Assembly (NCBI RefSeq): GCF_039405155.1
Contig: NZ_CP135049.1
Coordinates: 124,001 to 188,000 of the forward strand
Direction: 5' to 3'
Length of the DNA stretch: 64,000 nucleotides
DNA from: Buchnera aphidicola (Taiwanaphis decaspermi)
GTDB lineage: Bacteria > Pseudomonadota > Gammaproteobacteria > Enterobacterales > Enterobacteriaceae
This document shows positions 9,426-20,035 of this stretch, one piece after another; position 1 is the first letter of the stretch; the number at the start of each line of letters is the position of its first letter. Made by a program: the position numbers and the translations under genes. A model generated the notes under the pieces. The model saw only the letters and a list, made by a program, of their open reading frames with translations, was not told the origin of the DNA and did no database searches.

Positions 9426-10235
9426 ATGAAATATACCACTAATATAAATTTTTCTAATTTAACAGTTAGCGAATCTATCATTGAAACATTTAAATTTATA
9501 AAATCTGATTTTTCTAAAAAATATGTCTTAAAAAAATTAAATATTTTAGTAAATAAAGCAAAAGTAATTATAAATAAAGAAAATACAGAATATTTAAAAA
9601 TAAAAAAATTATTATATTTATTTTATAATAAGTGGAATTTTAAAGAAGCTAAAGGTATATATAATCTTTCTGATGTTATTTGGTTAGATAATGTTTTGAA
9701 AAATAAAAATGGTACAGGAATATCGTTAGGTATATTATTATTACATATAGCAAATAAATTATCTCTTAATCTTATGCCTGTAATCTTTCCTACACAACTT
9801 ATTTTAAAATATCAGTCACCTAATGGTAAAATATGGTTGATAAATCCATTTAATGGTGAGACATTGGATAAGCATATATTAAAATCTTTTTTAAAAGGAA
9901 ATATCAGCATTAATTCTAAACTATATTTAGATTATTTAAATGAAGCAGATAATGTTTTGCTTATAATAAAAATATTAGATACATTAAAATCTTCTCTTAT
10001 TGAAGAAAAAAAAATGGAATTGGCTTTAAATGTAAGTAATTTTTTATTACAAATAGATCCTACTAATCCTTACGAAATTCGTGATAGAGGTTTGATATAT
10101 TCACAATTAGATTGTGATCATGTTGCTTTAAATGACTTAATGTATTTTATAGAAAACTGTCCTGATGATCCTATTAGTGAAATAATAAAATTTCAAATAT
10201 ATTCTATGGAATATAAAAAATTAACTTTACATTAG
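9426..10235 (+). CDS. sirB1: SirB1 family protein (transglutaminase-like with TPR-type region)
   Basis: This is homologous to E. coli SirB1 (YchA), a member of the transglutaminase-like/TPR family with no firmly known biochemical role. From ATG 9426 the protein is 269 residues, exactly the E. coli length, and the first nine residues align; the upstream TTG 9414 and ATG 9417 would only add short tails. Conserved blocks are WLDNVLKNKNGTGISLG, VIFPTQLILKYQSP, IWLINPFNGE and the near-identical C-terminal stretch NPYEIRDRGLIYSQLDCDHVALNDL. It follows prmC in the order known from enterics (prfA-prmC-sirB). Its long retention in reduced genomes suggests a useful role that I cannot name. Confidence 0.92.
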   Translation: MKYTTNINFSNLTVSESIIETFKFIKSDFSKKYVLKKLNILVNKAKVIINKENTEYLKIKKLLYLFYNKWNFKEAKGIYNLSDVIWLDNVLKNKNGTGISLGILLLHIANKLSLNLMPVIFPTQLILKYQSPNGKIWLINPFNGETLDKHILKSFLKGNISINSKLYLDYLNEADNVLLIIKILDTLKSSLIEEKKMELALNVSNFLLQIDPTNPYEIRDRGLIYSQLDCDHVALNDLMYFIENCPDDPISEIIKFQIYSMEYKKLTLH

Positions 10236-10316
10236 ATATTCATAAATATATTTTTTATAATTTATAAAATAATATTTTTAAATTTATTAATTATTTAAAA
10301 TCTTAAAATAAATAAG

Positions 10317-10381
10317 ATCTCATGCATAAATACTATTTATTATATGTATTAATACATGAGGTATTATGTATTTTGTGAGAT
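10317..10381. terminator. Branched hairpin between convergent sirB1 and nadE
   Basis: The outer arms ATCTCA (10317) and TGAGAT (10376) pair, as do CATAAATAC and GTATTATG with one bulge. Inside lies the perfect 14-base palindrome ATGTATTAATACAT at 10344-10357. The element ends five bases before the nadE stop. It probably serves as a two-way transcription stop or 3'-end protecting structure. Confidence 0.5.
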
Positions 10382-10385
10382 ATTA

Positions 10386-11204
10386 TTATTTTTTTATATT
10401 TAAATTAATTGGCATATCTCTTTTATGCAAAGTTTTTAAATATAATTTTTCAATTATTGTTTTTTTTTTATTAGAAATAAATTTATTTTCTAAATACGAA
10501 TCAATATCTTCATAACTAACTCCTAAAGCTTCTTCATCTGTAATATTAGGTTTTTCTTCTTCTAAATCAGCTATTGGTATTTTTGTGTATATTTTTTTTG
10601 AACATTTTAATTTTTTTAATAGCAAAACACATTGTTTTTTATTTAAATGCATTATTGGATTTATATCTGTGCCACCATCTCCGTATTTTGTAAAAAATCC
10701 TGTTATGTATTCAGAAGCATTACTAGTTCCTACAACCACTCCATTTTTCATACTTGCTATACTATATTGTACTTTCATTCTTTCTCTTGCTTTTTCGTTA
10801 CCTTTAACATAATCTGATATTGTTATTCCAGAATTTTGTAATGATTTTACACTAGACATCACCGCATTTTTTATATTTACATTAATTGTTTTATTAGGTT
10901 TTATAAATTTTAATGAACGATCAACATCTTTTTCATCTTTTTGAATTCCATAAGGCAATCTAACAGCAATAAATTTATAATAATTTTTTTTCATTTTTTT
11001 GTTTAATTTATCAACTGTTTTTTGACATAATTTTGCTGTTAATGTAGAATCTATTCCACCACTTACACCAGTGATTAATGATTTAATATTTTTATTTTTA
11101 TATAAAAAATTACATATAAAATCAATACATTTTTTTATTTCAATTTTAGGATTGATTATTTTTTTAATATTTAATAATTTAACAATTTTTTGTTGTAATT
11201 TCAT
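10386..11204 (-). CDS. nadE: NH3-dependent NAD synthetase
   Basis: NadE converts deamido-NAD to NAD with ATP and ammonia, the last step of NAD synthesis. From ATG 11204 the protein is 272 residues (E. coli 275) and begins [12 protein letters not shown], matching the family start; an in-frame extension up to 11264 has no homology. The PP-loop motif GVSGGIDST, the block [12 protein letters not shown] and the strongly conserved [17 protein letters not shown] are all present. It is transcribed alone, divergent from ackA. Confidence 0.96.
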   Translation of the reverse strand: MKLQQKIVKLLNIKKIINPKIEIKKCIDFICNFLYKNKNIKSLITGVSGGIDSTLTAKLCQKTVDKLNKKMKKNYYKFIAVRLPYGIQKDEKDVDRSLKFIKPNKTINVNIKNAVMSSVKSLQNSGITISDYVKGNEKARERMKVQYSIASMKNGVVVGTSNASEYITGFFTKYGDGGTDINPIMHLNKKQCVLLLKKLKCSKKIYTKIPIADLEEEKPNITDEEALGVSYEDIDSYLENKFISNKKKTIIEKLYLKTLHKRDMPINLNIKK

Positions 11205-11352
11205 TTTAATTATAATAATGTGTCTTATTTTTTTTAATTTATAATAAAAAATATGTATATGCAATATAAAATAAATTATTTTATTAGTATGTTGTTAAAT
11301 TAAAAATATATTAGAATAATAAAAAAATTATATATTAATAAGGTTTAAAAAA

Positions 11353-12548
11353 ATGAAAAATTTAATATTAGTAATAAATTGTGGTAGCTCATCTTTAAAA
11401 TTTGCCGTTATAAACATAAAAAACAAAAAAAAATATTTGCATGGAATAGCAGAATTATTATCTAAAAATAAGTCAAGAATAACATATTTTTTTGAAAAAA
11501 TTACTAAAACTGTTATTTTAAAAAAAAAACTTACAATAAAATATTAAAATTTATTTTTAATAAAATTTTAAAAAAAAAAAAAAAAATATTTAATAAAATT
11601 GTTGCTGTAGGTCACAGAGTTGTTCATGGTGGATATAAATTAAATAAACCTGTTATAATAAATAACAAAATAATTAAAAACATACAAAAATCATGTTATT
11701 TTGCACCTATTCATAATCCTTTAAACATTGTTGGAATAAAATCATCTTTATTTTATATGCCACATTTATATAAAAAAAATGTTGCTGTTTTTGATACTTT
11801 TTTTCATTCAAAATTGCCTAAAATATCTTTTTTATATGCTATTCCTTACAAATTCTATAAAAAAAACAATATTAGAAAATATGGAGCTCATGGTATCAGT
11901 TATTCTTATGTATTAAAAAAATCTTGTAAATTTTTAAATAAAAAAAAAAAATTTATTAATTTAATTATATGCCATTTAGGAAATGGTTCTTCGATATCAG
12001 CAATTTATAAAGGAAGATGCATTGATACTTCTATGGGACTAACGCCTTTAGAAGGATTAGTTATGGGTACAAGAAGTGGAGATATAGATCCTTCAGTAAT
12101 ATTTTTTTTGCATGAAAAATTGAATATATCAATTAAAAAAATAAAAAAAATATTAAACAAAAAATCAGGAATGTTAGGTTTAAATGAATTTAGCAATGAT
12201 TGCAGACAAATTACTAATAATTATTTTATTAATAAATCAGCAAAAAGATCAATAGATATATTTTGTTATCGTTTATCTAAATATATAGCATCTTATTTTG
12301 CAGTAATAAATTCTCATATTGATGGTATTGTTTTTACTGGAGGGATAGGAGAAAACTCATATATTATTAGAAAATTAACTATTCAAAGATTATCAATTTT
12401 AAATTTAAAAATTAATAAATATAAAAATATATTATGTTGTAACAATAATGAAGGGTTTATTAACAAAAAAAATACAACACCCATTTTAGTAATTAAAACT
12501 AATGAAGAACTGTCTATAGCTTTAGATACTGCCAAAATAATTATGTAA
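11353..12548 (+). pseudogene. ackA: Acetate kinase with a one-base frameshift in a poly(A) tract
   Basis: AckA interconverts acetyl phosphate and acetate, making ATP. The first 60 codons (start ATG 11353, NCGSSSLKFAV motif) are in one frame, which would end at TAA 11545. The rest, from about 11529 to the TAA at 12548, is in another frame and keeps all family motifs: VAVGHRVVHGG, FAPIHNPLNI, FDTFFHSKLP, RKYGAHGISYSYV, CHLGNGSSISAI, MGLTPLEGLVMGTRSGDIDP, VFTGGIGENS. The break lies at the A10 run 11520-11529; one extra A would give a continuous 398-codon gene (E. coli AckA is 400). A second run, A17 at 11570-11586, is in frame. No other damage is visible. It may be newly broken, or rescued by polymerase slippage. 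The usual partner pta is absent downstream. Confidence 0.93.
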
Positions 12549-12577
12549 TGTTTTAATTAATGTTAAATACAAAAAAC

Positions 12578-12612
12578 AGAAATATTTTTAATCATATTTT
12601 AAAAATATTTCT
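12578..12612 (+). terminator. Rho-independent terminator after ackA
   Basis: A perfect 14-bp stem, AGAAATATTTTTAA (12578-12591) with TTAAAAATATTTCT (12599-12612), has a 7-base loop. It is followed by a T-rich stretch, with a run of T at about 12624-12633. It lies 30 bases after the ackA stop, so ackA has kept its own 3' end although pta is gone. Confidence 0.7.
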
Positions 12613-12707
12613 TTATTATTTATTTTTTTTTTGACATTAAATAACATTTTTATTAAAAAACTTATTATTTATTTTATGCAAAAAAAAAAAATATCAATAA
12701 ATAACTT

Positions 12708-13010
12708 TTATATTTTTATCACTAAATTACTTGTTGCTTTACAGGAACAAAGTAATATCTCATTTTTCGAAGTATATCCTATTATTTTTTTTTTTAAATA
12801 TTTTATTCTTCCTGACAACAAAGTAGCTTTACATAAACCACAATATCCTGATCTACAATTGTTTTCTACAAATAAATTATTTGATTCTAATATTAATAGT
12901 AAAGATTTATTACTATATTTATAATATATAGTTTTTTGATTAATTATTTTTACATATAAAAATTTTTTATAGTTCAAATTCACTGAACTCTTTTTTATTA
13001 ACTTTCGCAT
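12708..13010 (-). CDS. yfaE: [2Fe-2S] ferredoxin for ribonucleotide reductase cofactor maintenance
   Basis: YfaE is a small ferredoxin that supplies electrons to rebuild the diiron-tyrosyl radical of NrdB. The ligand pattern C-x4-C-x2-C-x29-C is intact (CRSGYCGLC at 52-60 and Cys90 in LLCSCKA, counted from the farthest ATG). The frame opens at ATG 13010, inside the end of nrdB. By alignment with the 84-residue E. coli protein the true start may instead be GTG 12983 or TTG 12977, which also overlap nrdB. There is no start codon after the nrdB stop, so translation must be coupled. It is the last gene of nrdA-nrdB-yfaE, as in enterics. Confidence 0.9.
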   Translation of the reverse strand: MRKLIKKSSVNLNYKKFLYVKIINQKTIYYKYSNKSLLLILESNNLFVENNCRSGYCGLCKATLLSGRIKYLKKKIIGYTSKNEILLCSCKATSNLVIKI

Positions 13011-14094
13011 CTACTTGTCCTACTAAGTAAGAACTTATTTCTACTTCTTGAGGTGCTGACTGAATATTATCAGATATTAACCATGAGTTTATCCAAGGTA
13101 TAGGATTAGATATATCTTTAAATGGAGTATCTAAACCTATTGCTCTCATTCTTATATTAGTTATATATTCAATATATTGACATAAAATGTTTTTATTTAG
13201 TCCCAACATTGAACCATCTTTAAATAAATATTCAGCCCATTTTTTTTCTTGCTCTGCTGCTAATTTAAATAAGTTAAAACATTCATTTTTGCATTTTAAA
13301 GCTATTTCTTTCATTCCTTCATTTTTGTTTTTTCTTAAGATGTTAATTATATGTTGAGTACCAGTTAAATGTAAAGATTCATCTCTAGCTATTAATCTTA
13401 TTATTTTTGCATTACCCTCCATTATTTCTCGTTCTGCAAAAGCGAAAGAACAAGCAAAACTTACATAAAATCTAACAGCTTCTAATGCATTGACACTAAC
13501 TAAACATATATATAATTTTTTTTTTAATTCTTCTAACGTTATTACTATTTTTCTTCCATTTATTTTATGTATACCTTCACCTAAAATATGCCAATAATTT
13601 GTTAATTTGATGAGATCATCGTAATAAAAAGATATGTCTTTTGCTCTGTTTATTATCTCTTTATTATTAACGATATCATTAAATACTAAAGATGGATTAT
13701 TTATAATGTTTCTAATTATATGTGTATATGAGCGAGAATGAATTGTTTCTGAAAAAGACCATGTTTCTACCCATGTTTCCAATTCAGGTATGGATATTAA
13801 AGGAAGAAAAGCTATGTTAGGACTTCTACCTTGAATAGAATCTAACAGGGTTTGATATTTTAAATTACTTAAAAAAATATGTTTTTCATGATCAGGTAAT
13901 TTTTTAAAATCAAAATAATCTCTTGAAAGATTTACTTCCTCAGGTCTCCAAAAAAAAGATAATTGTTTTTCTATCAATTTTTCAAATATATAAAATTTTT
14001 GTTGATCATATCTAGCTATATTTACTGATTGACCGAAAAACATTGGTTCTTGTAATTGATTATTTTTTTTTTGAGAAAAAGTAGTATAAGACAT
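12967..14094 (-). CDS. nrdB: Class Ia ribonucleotide reductase, small (radical) subunit
   Basis: NrdB houses the diiron centre and the stable tyrosyl radical that starts reduction of ribonucleotides to deoxyribonucleotides. Length is 375 residues (E. coli 376). The radical tyrosine sits in the block [16 protein letters not shown], identical to the family. Iron ligands are visible in [15 protein letters not shown] and in [14 protein letters not shown]. The C-terminal tail ([21 protein letters not shown]) that docks to NrdA is kept. It lies 33 bases after nrdA and overlaps the yfaE frame. Confidence 0.98.
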   Translation of the reverse strand: MSYTTFSQKKNNQLQEPMFFGQSVNIARYDQQKFYIFEKLIEKQLSFFWRPEEVNLSRDYFDFKKLPDHEKHIFLSNLKYQTLLDSIQGRSPNIAFLPLISIPELETWVETWSFSETIHSRSYTHIIRNIINNPSLVFNDIVNNKEIINRAKDISFYYDDLIKLTNYWHILGEGIHKINGRKIVITLEELKKKLYICLVSVNALEAVRFYVSFACSFAFAEREIMEGNAKIIRLIARDESLHLTGTQHIINILRKNKNEGMKEIALKCKNECFNLFKLAAEQEKKWAEYLFKDGSMLGLNKNILCQYIEYITNIRMRAIGLDTPFKDISNPIPWINSWLISDNIQSAPQEVEISSYLVGQVDAKVNKKEFSEFEL

Positions 14095-14127
14095 TTGTAT
14101 ATCCTATTGATAAATAATATATTATTT

Positions 14128-16407
14128 TTATATTTTACATGATCCACTATCACAAATATTATTTAAATTATTTATATTATGTTGTTCATCTTTCGCTCCA
14201 TCTCTAGTATTTTGGTAATAAAGAGTTTTTAAACCTAATTTATAAGATATTAACAAATCTTTTATTAATTTTTTTATAGGTATTTTATTATTTGGAAATT
14301 TTTTAGGATCATAATTAGTGTTAGCAGAAATAGATTGATCTATAAATTTTTGCATAATACTTACCAATTCTAAATAACCTTGATTATTTGGCATGTCCCA
14401 TAATAGTTCATAATATTTTTTTAGTTTTTTATATTCGGGAACTACTTGTTTCAACATACCTTCTTTAGATGATTTTATTGTAATATATCCTCTAGGTGGT
14501 TCTATACCATTAGTAGCATTTGAAACTTGTGATGATGTTTCTGATGGCATAATAGCTGATAAAGTTGAGTTTCTCAATCCATACTTAATAATATTTTTTC
14601 TTAAATGTTCCCAATCTAATAACAATTTCTCTTTGCAAATATTATCTATATATTTTTTATATCTATCTATAGGTAATGTTCCTTTATAATAAGTAGTTTC
14701 ATTAAATAATTTACATGGTCCTTTTTCTTTTGCTAAATTACAAGATGCTTGTAATAAAAAATATTGAATTGCTTCGAAAGTTTTATGTGTTATTTTTTTA
14801 GCACTTCCATCAGAATAACGTAATTTATTTTTTGCTAGATAATAAGCAAAATTTATAACACCAATACCTAATGGTCTTCTATTTATAGCTGCATTTTTAG
14901 CTGATATTATTGGATAATTTTGATAATCTAGTAATTCATCTAAAGCTCTTACTGTCAAATCTGATATTTGTTCTAAATCTTTCAAATTATTAATATATCC
15001 TAAATTTATTGCAGATAATGTACAAAGAGCTATTTCTCCTTTTTCATCATTAATATCATTTAAAGGTTTTGTAGGTAAAGTAATTTCTAAACATAGATTA
15101 GATTGTCTTATAGGAGCTATGTCACAATTAAAAGGACTATTTGTATTACAATGATCTACATTTTGTATATAAATTCTTCCTGTTGAAGTACGTTCCTGTA
15201 CAATTAAAGAAAACAATTCTATTGCTCGAACTCTTTTTTTTCTTATATTTTTATTTTTTTCGTATTTGACATATAATTTTTTGAAAATTTTTTGATTTTT
15301 AAAAAAATTTTCATATAAATCTTTTACATCTGATGGACTAAATAAAGTAATAAATTCGTCTTTTATAATTTTTTTATATATAAATCCATTTATTTGTATA
15401 GCGTAATCTATATGTCTGACTCTGTTTTCTTCTGTTCCTCTATTATTTTTTAACACTAATAAACTTTGTACTTCTAAATGCCATATTGGGTAAAATAATG
15501 TAGCTGCTCCACCTCTAACTCCTCCTTGTGAACATGATTTTACAGCTGTTTGAAAATGTTTGTAAAATGGTATACAACCTGTATGAAAAGCTTCTCCTTG
15601 TCTAATAGAGCTTCCTAGAGCTCTTATTCTTCCAGCATTAATTCCTATACCAGCTCTTTGTGATACATATTTAATTATAGAACTTGTAGTGGCATTTATG
15701 GAATCTAAACTATCATCACATTCAATTAAAACGCATGAACTAAATTGACGATTTGGTGTTCTAACCCCAGACATTATTGGGGTTGGAAGAGATATTTTAA
15801 AAGTTGAAATAGCGTCATAAAAATTTTTAATATAATACATTCTAGAATTTTTAGGATATTTTTGAAATAAACAAGCTGATATTAAAATATATAAAAATTG
15901 AGCACTTTCATAAATATCTCCATTTATTTTATTTTGTAATAAATATTTACCTTCTAATTGTTTAACAGCTGCATAAGAAAAATTCATATCTCTCCAATGT
16001 ACAATAAAAGAATTCATTTTTTTAAAATCTTTTATTGTATATTCTTTTAATAATTGTTTATCATATTTTCCTATATTAACTAATTTTTTAACATGTTCAT
16101 ATAAACTAGGTGGTTCAAAATTACCATATGCTTTTTTTCTTAAATGGAAAATAGTTAATCTTGCTGCCATATATTGATAGTCAGGAGCATTCTCTGATAT
16201 AAGATCAGCAGCTGATTTTATTATAGTTTCATGAATATTTACAGTTGTTATACCATCATAAAATTGAATATGAGATTTTAACTCAACTTGAGATATAGAG
16301 ATATTTTTTAAACCATATGCTGCCCAATTTAGAACTTTATGTATTTTATCTAAATTTATATTTTCTTTTTTACCATTACGTTTAGTAACAAGTAATTTTT
16401 TATTCAT
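14128..16407 (-). CDS. nrdA: Class Ia ribonucleotide reductase, large (catalytic) subunit
   Basis: NrdA binds ribonucleotide substrates and allosteric effectors. The protein is 759 residues (E. coli 761). The N-terminal ATP-cone begins LLVTKRNGKKENINLDKI. Active-site cysteines are in FSSCVLIECDDSLDS and SNLCLEITLPTKPL, and the C-terminus ends CDSGSCKI with the shuttle cysteine pair that receives electrons from thioredoxin or glutaredoxin. It heads the nrdA-nrdB-yfaE operon. gyrA lies 77 bases upstream on the same strand and may contribute read-through. Confidence 0.98.
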   Translation of the reverse strand: MNKKLLVTKRNGKKENINLDKIHKVLNWAAYGLKNISISQVELKSHIQFYDGITTVNIHETIIKSAADLISENAPDYQYMAARLTIFHLRKKAYGNFEPPSLYEHVKKLVNIGKYDKQLLKEYTIKDFKKMNSFIVHWRDMNFSYAAVKQLEGKYLLQNKINGDIYESAQFLYILISACLFQKYPKNSRMYYIKNFYDAISTFKISLPTPIMSGVRTPNRQFSSCVLIECDDSLDSINATTSSIIKYVSQRAGIGINAGRIRALGSSIRQGEAFHTGCIPFYKHFQTAVKSCSQGGVRGGAATLFYPIWHLEVQSLLVLKNNRGTEENRVRHIDYAIQINGFIYKKIIKDEFITLFSPSDVKDLYENFFKNQKIFKKLYVKYEKNKNIRKKRVRAIELFSLIVQERTSTGRIYIQNVDHCNTNSPFNCDIAPIRQSNLCLEITLPTKPLNDINDEKGEIALCTLSAINLGYINNLKDLEQISDLTVRALDELLDYQNYPIISAKNAAINRRPLGIGVINFAYYLAKNKLRYSDGSAKKITHKTFEAIQYFLLQASCNLAKEKGPCKLFNETTYYKGTLPIDRYKKYIDNICKEKLLLDWEHLRKNIIKYGLRNSTLSAIMPSETSSQVSNATNGIEPPRGYITIKSSKEGMLKQVVPEYKKLKKYYELLWDMPNNQGYLELVSIMQKFIDQSISANTNYDPKKFPNNKIPIKKLIKDLLISYKLGLKTLYYQNTRDGAKDEQHNINNLNNICDSGSCKI

Positions 16408-16484
16408 TTAATATACACTTATATATTATCAAGATTATAGTTTTTTATGTATTTTATATATTTATTATATTTAATTTTTATTTA

Positions 16485-19043
16485 TTATTTATTATTTTTT
16501 TTTAATTTTTTAAATTTGTTTTCTAAACGAGATTCATCTACTCTTTGTAAACCTACAACTTGTTCTTTATCTGATGTTCTTATTAAAATAACTCCTTGTG
16601 TATTACGTTTTAATATTACAACTTCAGAAACTCTAGTTCTTACCAATGTTCCTGCATTGGTTATCATTATTATTTGATCTTTTTCTATAACTTGAACAGC
16701 TCCTATCATAATACCTACTTTTTTTGTTACTTTAATAGCAATAACTCCTTTTGTTGCTCTTGATTTTAAAGGATATTCTTTTAATTTAGTTCTTTTTCCA
16801 AAACCATTTTGAGTTACTGTTAATATGTGACCATTGTTTTTTGGTATAATTAATGAAACAACTTTATCTGTTTTAGATATTTTTATACCTTTCACCCCAG
16901 CAGCATTACGCCCCATATTTCTTAATGATTTTTCATGGAATCTTACAGCTTTACCAGATGATGTGAATAACATTATGTTATCGTTTCCATTAGTTAAAGC
17001 AACTCCTATCAATTCATCATCTTTTCTTAAATTAATTGCAATAATACCAGAATTTCTTGGTCTACTAAATTCACTTAAAGAAGTTTTTTTAATAATACCG
17101 TTTGATGTACTCATTACTATATTAACATCATTAGGAAATTTAGGTATAGGTAAGATTGCTGTTATTCTTTCATTTATATTTAATGGTATCAAATTAACAA
17201 TTGGTTTACCTCTAGAAAATCTACTAGCTTTAGGTAATTGATATACTTTCATCCAATATAGTATGCCTTTACTTGAAAAACATAAAATATTATCATGAGT
17301 ATTTGTAACTAATATACAATGTATAAAATCTTCTTCTTTAATATTAACAGCGGATTTACCTTTTCCACCTCTTTTTTGTGCAACATAATCAGATATAGGT
17401 TGATATTTTACATATCCTAAATTTGATAATGTAACTACTACATCTGTTTTGTCTATCATATCTTCAATATTTATATTAGATTTATTTTTTGTAATTTTTG
17501 TTTTTCTTTTATCATGAAATTGTTTCCGTATTAATTTTAGTTCTTTTTTTATTATATTTAACATATATTTTTTGTTTTTTAATATTTTCAAAAAATTGTT
17601 AATTTTAAATATTAGTTTTTTGTATTTTTTTATTAATTTATCTTTTTCAAGATTATTTATTTTTTGTAATTTTAAATTTAAAATGGATTCAACTTGTTTT
17701 TTAGTAAAATAATATTTATTACTTTTTGTTTTTATTTTAATATTTATAATTTTTTTATTATTATTTATCAATTTATTGAAATAATTGTCTTTTATATTCC
17801 AAGGACTACTTAAAATAATTTTTTTTGGAGTTGTGTTTTTTTTAATTTTTTGTATAGCTGAAATAATTAATTTTATATTTTGTAAAGCTATAATTAATCC
17901 TTCAATAATATGAGTTTTTTTTCTAGTTTTTGAAAGATCATAGATTGTTCTTCTGATTACTATTTCTTTTCTATGAAAAATAAAAGATTTTAAAATTTTT
18001 TTTAATGGCATAACTTTAGGTTGACCTTTATCTAAAGCAACCATATTTATTCCAAAAGATATTTGTAATTGAGTTAATAAATAAAGTTTATTTAATATAA
18101 TTTCAGCAATAGCTTCTTTTTTTATTTCAATAACAATTCTCATTCCTTCTTTATCAGATTCATCTCTTAATGAGCTTATTCCTTCTATTTTTTTTTCTTT
18201 AATTAAATTAGCTATTTTTTCAATTAATTTTGCTTTATTAATTTGATAAGGTATTTCGTAAATAATAATAGAAGTTTTTTTTGTTTTTTTGTTTTTTGTT
18301 ATTTTATGACATGATCTAATATAAATTTTACCTTTTCCTGTTTTATATGCATTTAATATACCTGATATACCATTAATAATACCACCTGTAGGAAAATCAG
18401 GACCAGGTATATATTTCATTAATTCTAAAATATTAATTTTTTTATTTTTAATTAAAGCAATACATCCATTGATTACTTCAGTTAAATTATGAGGTGGAAC
18501 ATTAGTTGCCATTCCAACAGCTATTCCAGAAGATCCATTAATTAATATATTTGGTATTCTTGTTGGTAATATTTCTGGTATTTTATATGATCCATCATAA
18601 TTGTTTATAAAATCTACTGTTTTTTTTTCTAAATCAAACATCATTTCATTAGAAATTTTAGACATTCTTATTTCTGTATATCTCATAGCAGCTGCAGAGT
18701 CACCGTCAACAGATCCAAAATTTCCTTGTCCTTCTATTAAAGTATATCTTAAAGAAAAAGATTGTGCCATTCTCACTATTGTGTCATAAACTGCTGAATC
18801 TCCATGAGGATGATATTTACCTATTACATCTCCAACTATACGAGCTGATTTTTTGTATGGTTTGTTCCAGAAATTTTTTAAAATATACATTGCAAATAAT
18901 ATTCTTCTATGAACAGGTTTTAACCCATCTCTAACATCTGGCAATGCTCTACCAATGATTACAGACATAGAATAGTCTAAATAAGATCGTTTCAACTCTT
19001 TTTCAATGTTTAATTTTATTATTTCTTTTGAAAAATTTTTCAT
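16485..19043 (-). CDS. gyrA: DNA gyrase subunit A
   Basis: GyrA is the breakage-reunion subunit of gyrase, which introduces negative supercoils. It has 852 residues (E. coli 875). The catalytic tyrosine is Tyr122 in [10 protein letters not shown], and the neighbouring [10 protein letters not shown] block is of normal type. The GyrA box needed for DNA wrapping is present as QKRGGKG, followed by the repeats of the beta-pinwheel domain. What is missing relative to E. coli is mostly the acidic C-terminal tail; the protein ends in a lysine-rich stretch instead. Confidence 0.98.
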   Translation of the reverse strand: MKNFSKEIIKLNIEKELKRSYLDYSMSVIIGRALPDVRDGLKPVHRRILFAMYILKNFWNKPYKKSARIVGDVIGKYHPHGDSAVYDTIVRMAQSFSLRYTLIEGQGNFGSVDGDSAAAMRYTEIRMSKISNEMMFDLEKKTVDFINNYDGSYKIPEILPTRIPNILINGSSGIAVGMATNVPPHNLTEVINGCIALIKNKKINILELMKYIPGPDFPTGGIINGISGILNAYKTGKGKIYIRSCHKITKNKKTKKTSIIIYEIPYQINKAKLIEKIANLIKEKKIEGISSLRDESDKEGMRIVIEIKKEAIAEIILNKLYLLTQLQISFGINMVALDKGQPKVMPLKKILKSFIFHRKEIVIRRTIYDLSKTRKKTHIIEGLIIALQNIKLIISAIQKIKKNTTPKKIILSSPWNIKDNYFNKLINNNKKIINIKIKTKSNKYYFTKKQVESILNLKLQKINNLEKDKLIKKYKKLIFKINNFLKILKNKKYMLNIIKKELKLIRKQFHDKRKTKITKNKSNINIEDMIDKTDVVVTLSNLGYVKYQPISDYVAQKRGGKGKSAVNIKEEDFIHCILVTNTHDNILCFSSKGILYWMKVYQLPKASRFSRGKPIVNLIPLNINERITAILPIPKFPNDVNIVMSTSNGIIKKTSLSEFSRPRNSGIIAINLRKDDELIGVALTNGNDNIMLFTSSGKAVRFHEKSLRNMGRNAAGVKGIKISKTDKVVSLIIPKNNGHILTVTQNGFGKRTKLKEYPLKSRATKGVIAIKVTKKVGIMIGAVQVIEKDQIIMITNAGTLVRTRVSEVVILKRNTQGVILIRTSDKEQVVGLQRVDESRLENKFKKLKKNNK

Positions 19044-19279
19044 GATTAATATTTCTCTATTAATGCATATATTTTTACTTTTAATTGTTTATAATTATAA
19101 CATAACGTATGATATGGTTCTATTTTAAAAAATCAAAATGTTACTAATTTAAAAAAACGAATAAAAATCGTGAAAATATAAGTTTTTATAAAATTGTATA
19201 ATAAAAAGATATATGATAAAATTTTTTTTATTGCAAAATTTTTTATTTTTATTTTTTATATTTTTTAAAGGAATAAGTT

Positions 19280-19981
19280 ATGTATAATGAAGAACATGAT
19301 TTAATTAAAAATCTTTTTTTTAGATTAAAAAAAACAGAGACTAATTCAGGAGAAATAGACAAATCAGCTAATAAATTGATTAAAAATTTTTTAAAAGAAC
19401 AATCAAATGCTCCTTATTACATGGCTCAAACTTTATTAATACAAGAAGAAGCTATAAAAAAATTAAATTTTCAAGTTGATGAATTAAAACATAAAAATAA
19501 AGAATTAAAAAACAAAATAGAAAAAAATAACACAGGTTTTTTGTCTGGTTTGTTTAAAAATAAAAATAATAATATTGATTATATTGATCAAAAAAAATTA
19601 AACAACAATTACTCTAAATATAATCAAGATCAAGAAGTTAACAATTCTGCTTTTAGACCTTCTGGCATAACGTCTAATAATGTTTCAGGAGGATTTTTAA
19701 AAAATGCTTTGCAAACGGCAGCTGGTGTAGCAGGAGGTATGATCGTAGCTAATACTTTAAATAATTTATTTCATAATAAAAATTTAGAAAACAATAATAT
19801 TAGTGAAAATAATTCTGTAAGTACATCTAATGATAAAAAAGATGATCTTAATAATATAAATGAAGAAAATTCAGAAAATTCAGAAAATGATGATACTTAC
19901 ATACATCAAAATATAGAAGAAATAACAGATAATAATTTTGATTTAGAAGATGATGATAACATCGATGATGATTTTGTGTAA
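19280..19981 (+). CDS. DUF2076 family protein of unknown function
   Basis: The 233-residue protein has three parts. An N-terminal helical region (1-85) contains LKKTETNSGEIDKSANKLIKNFL and a predicted coiled coil (EEAIKKLNFQVDELKHKNKELKNKIEKN). A middle Asn-rich linker leads to a glycine- and alanine-rich segment, FLKNALQTAAGVAGGMIVANTLNNLF (about 145-170), which is the hallmark of the DUF2076 family. The C-terminus is very acidic (NFDLEDDDNIDDDF). AAGGAATAA just upstream gives a good ribosome binding site for ATG 19280. It is a lone gene between gyrA and the peroxiredoxin. I know of no established function. Confidence 0.85.
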   Translation: MYNEEHDLIKNLFFRLKKTETNSGEIDKSANKLIKNFLKEQSNAPYYMAQTLLIQEEAIKKLNFQVDELKHKNKELKNKIEKNNTGFLSGLFKNKNNNIDYIDQKKLNNNYSKYNQDQEVNNSAFRPSGITSNNVSGGFLKNALQTAAGVAGGMIVANTLNNLFHNKNLENNNISENNSVSTSNDKKDDLNNINEENSENSENDDTYIHQNIEEITDNNFDLEDDDNIDDDFV

Positions 19982-20035
19982 ATAATTATTTAATTTTAAT
20001 AAAAATTATACATTTAATAACTTAATTTTAAAATA

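Noticed and set aside
12631-12924. A 97-codon plus-strand frame near the ackA terminator
   Set aside because: Mostly antisense to yfaE, beginning in poly-T/A sequence; no family resemblance, and not a pta remnant.
16834-17241. A 135-codon open frame on the plus strand opposite gyrA
   Set aside because: It is antisense to the conserved GyrA C-terminal domain, with no homology and no ribosome site.
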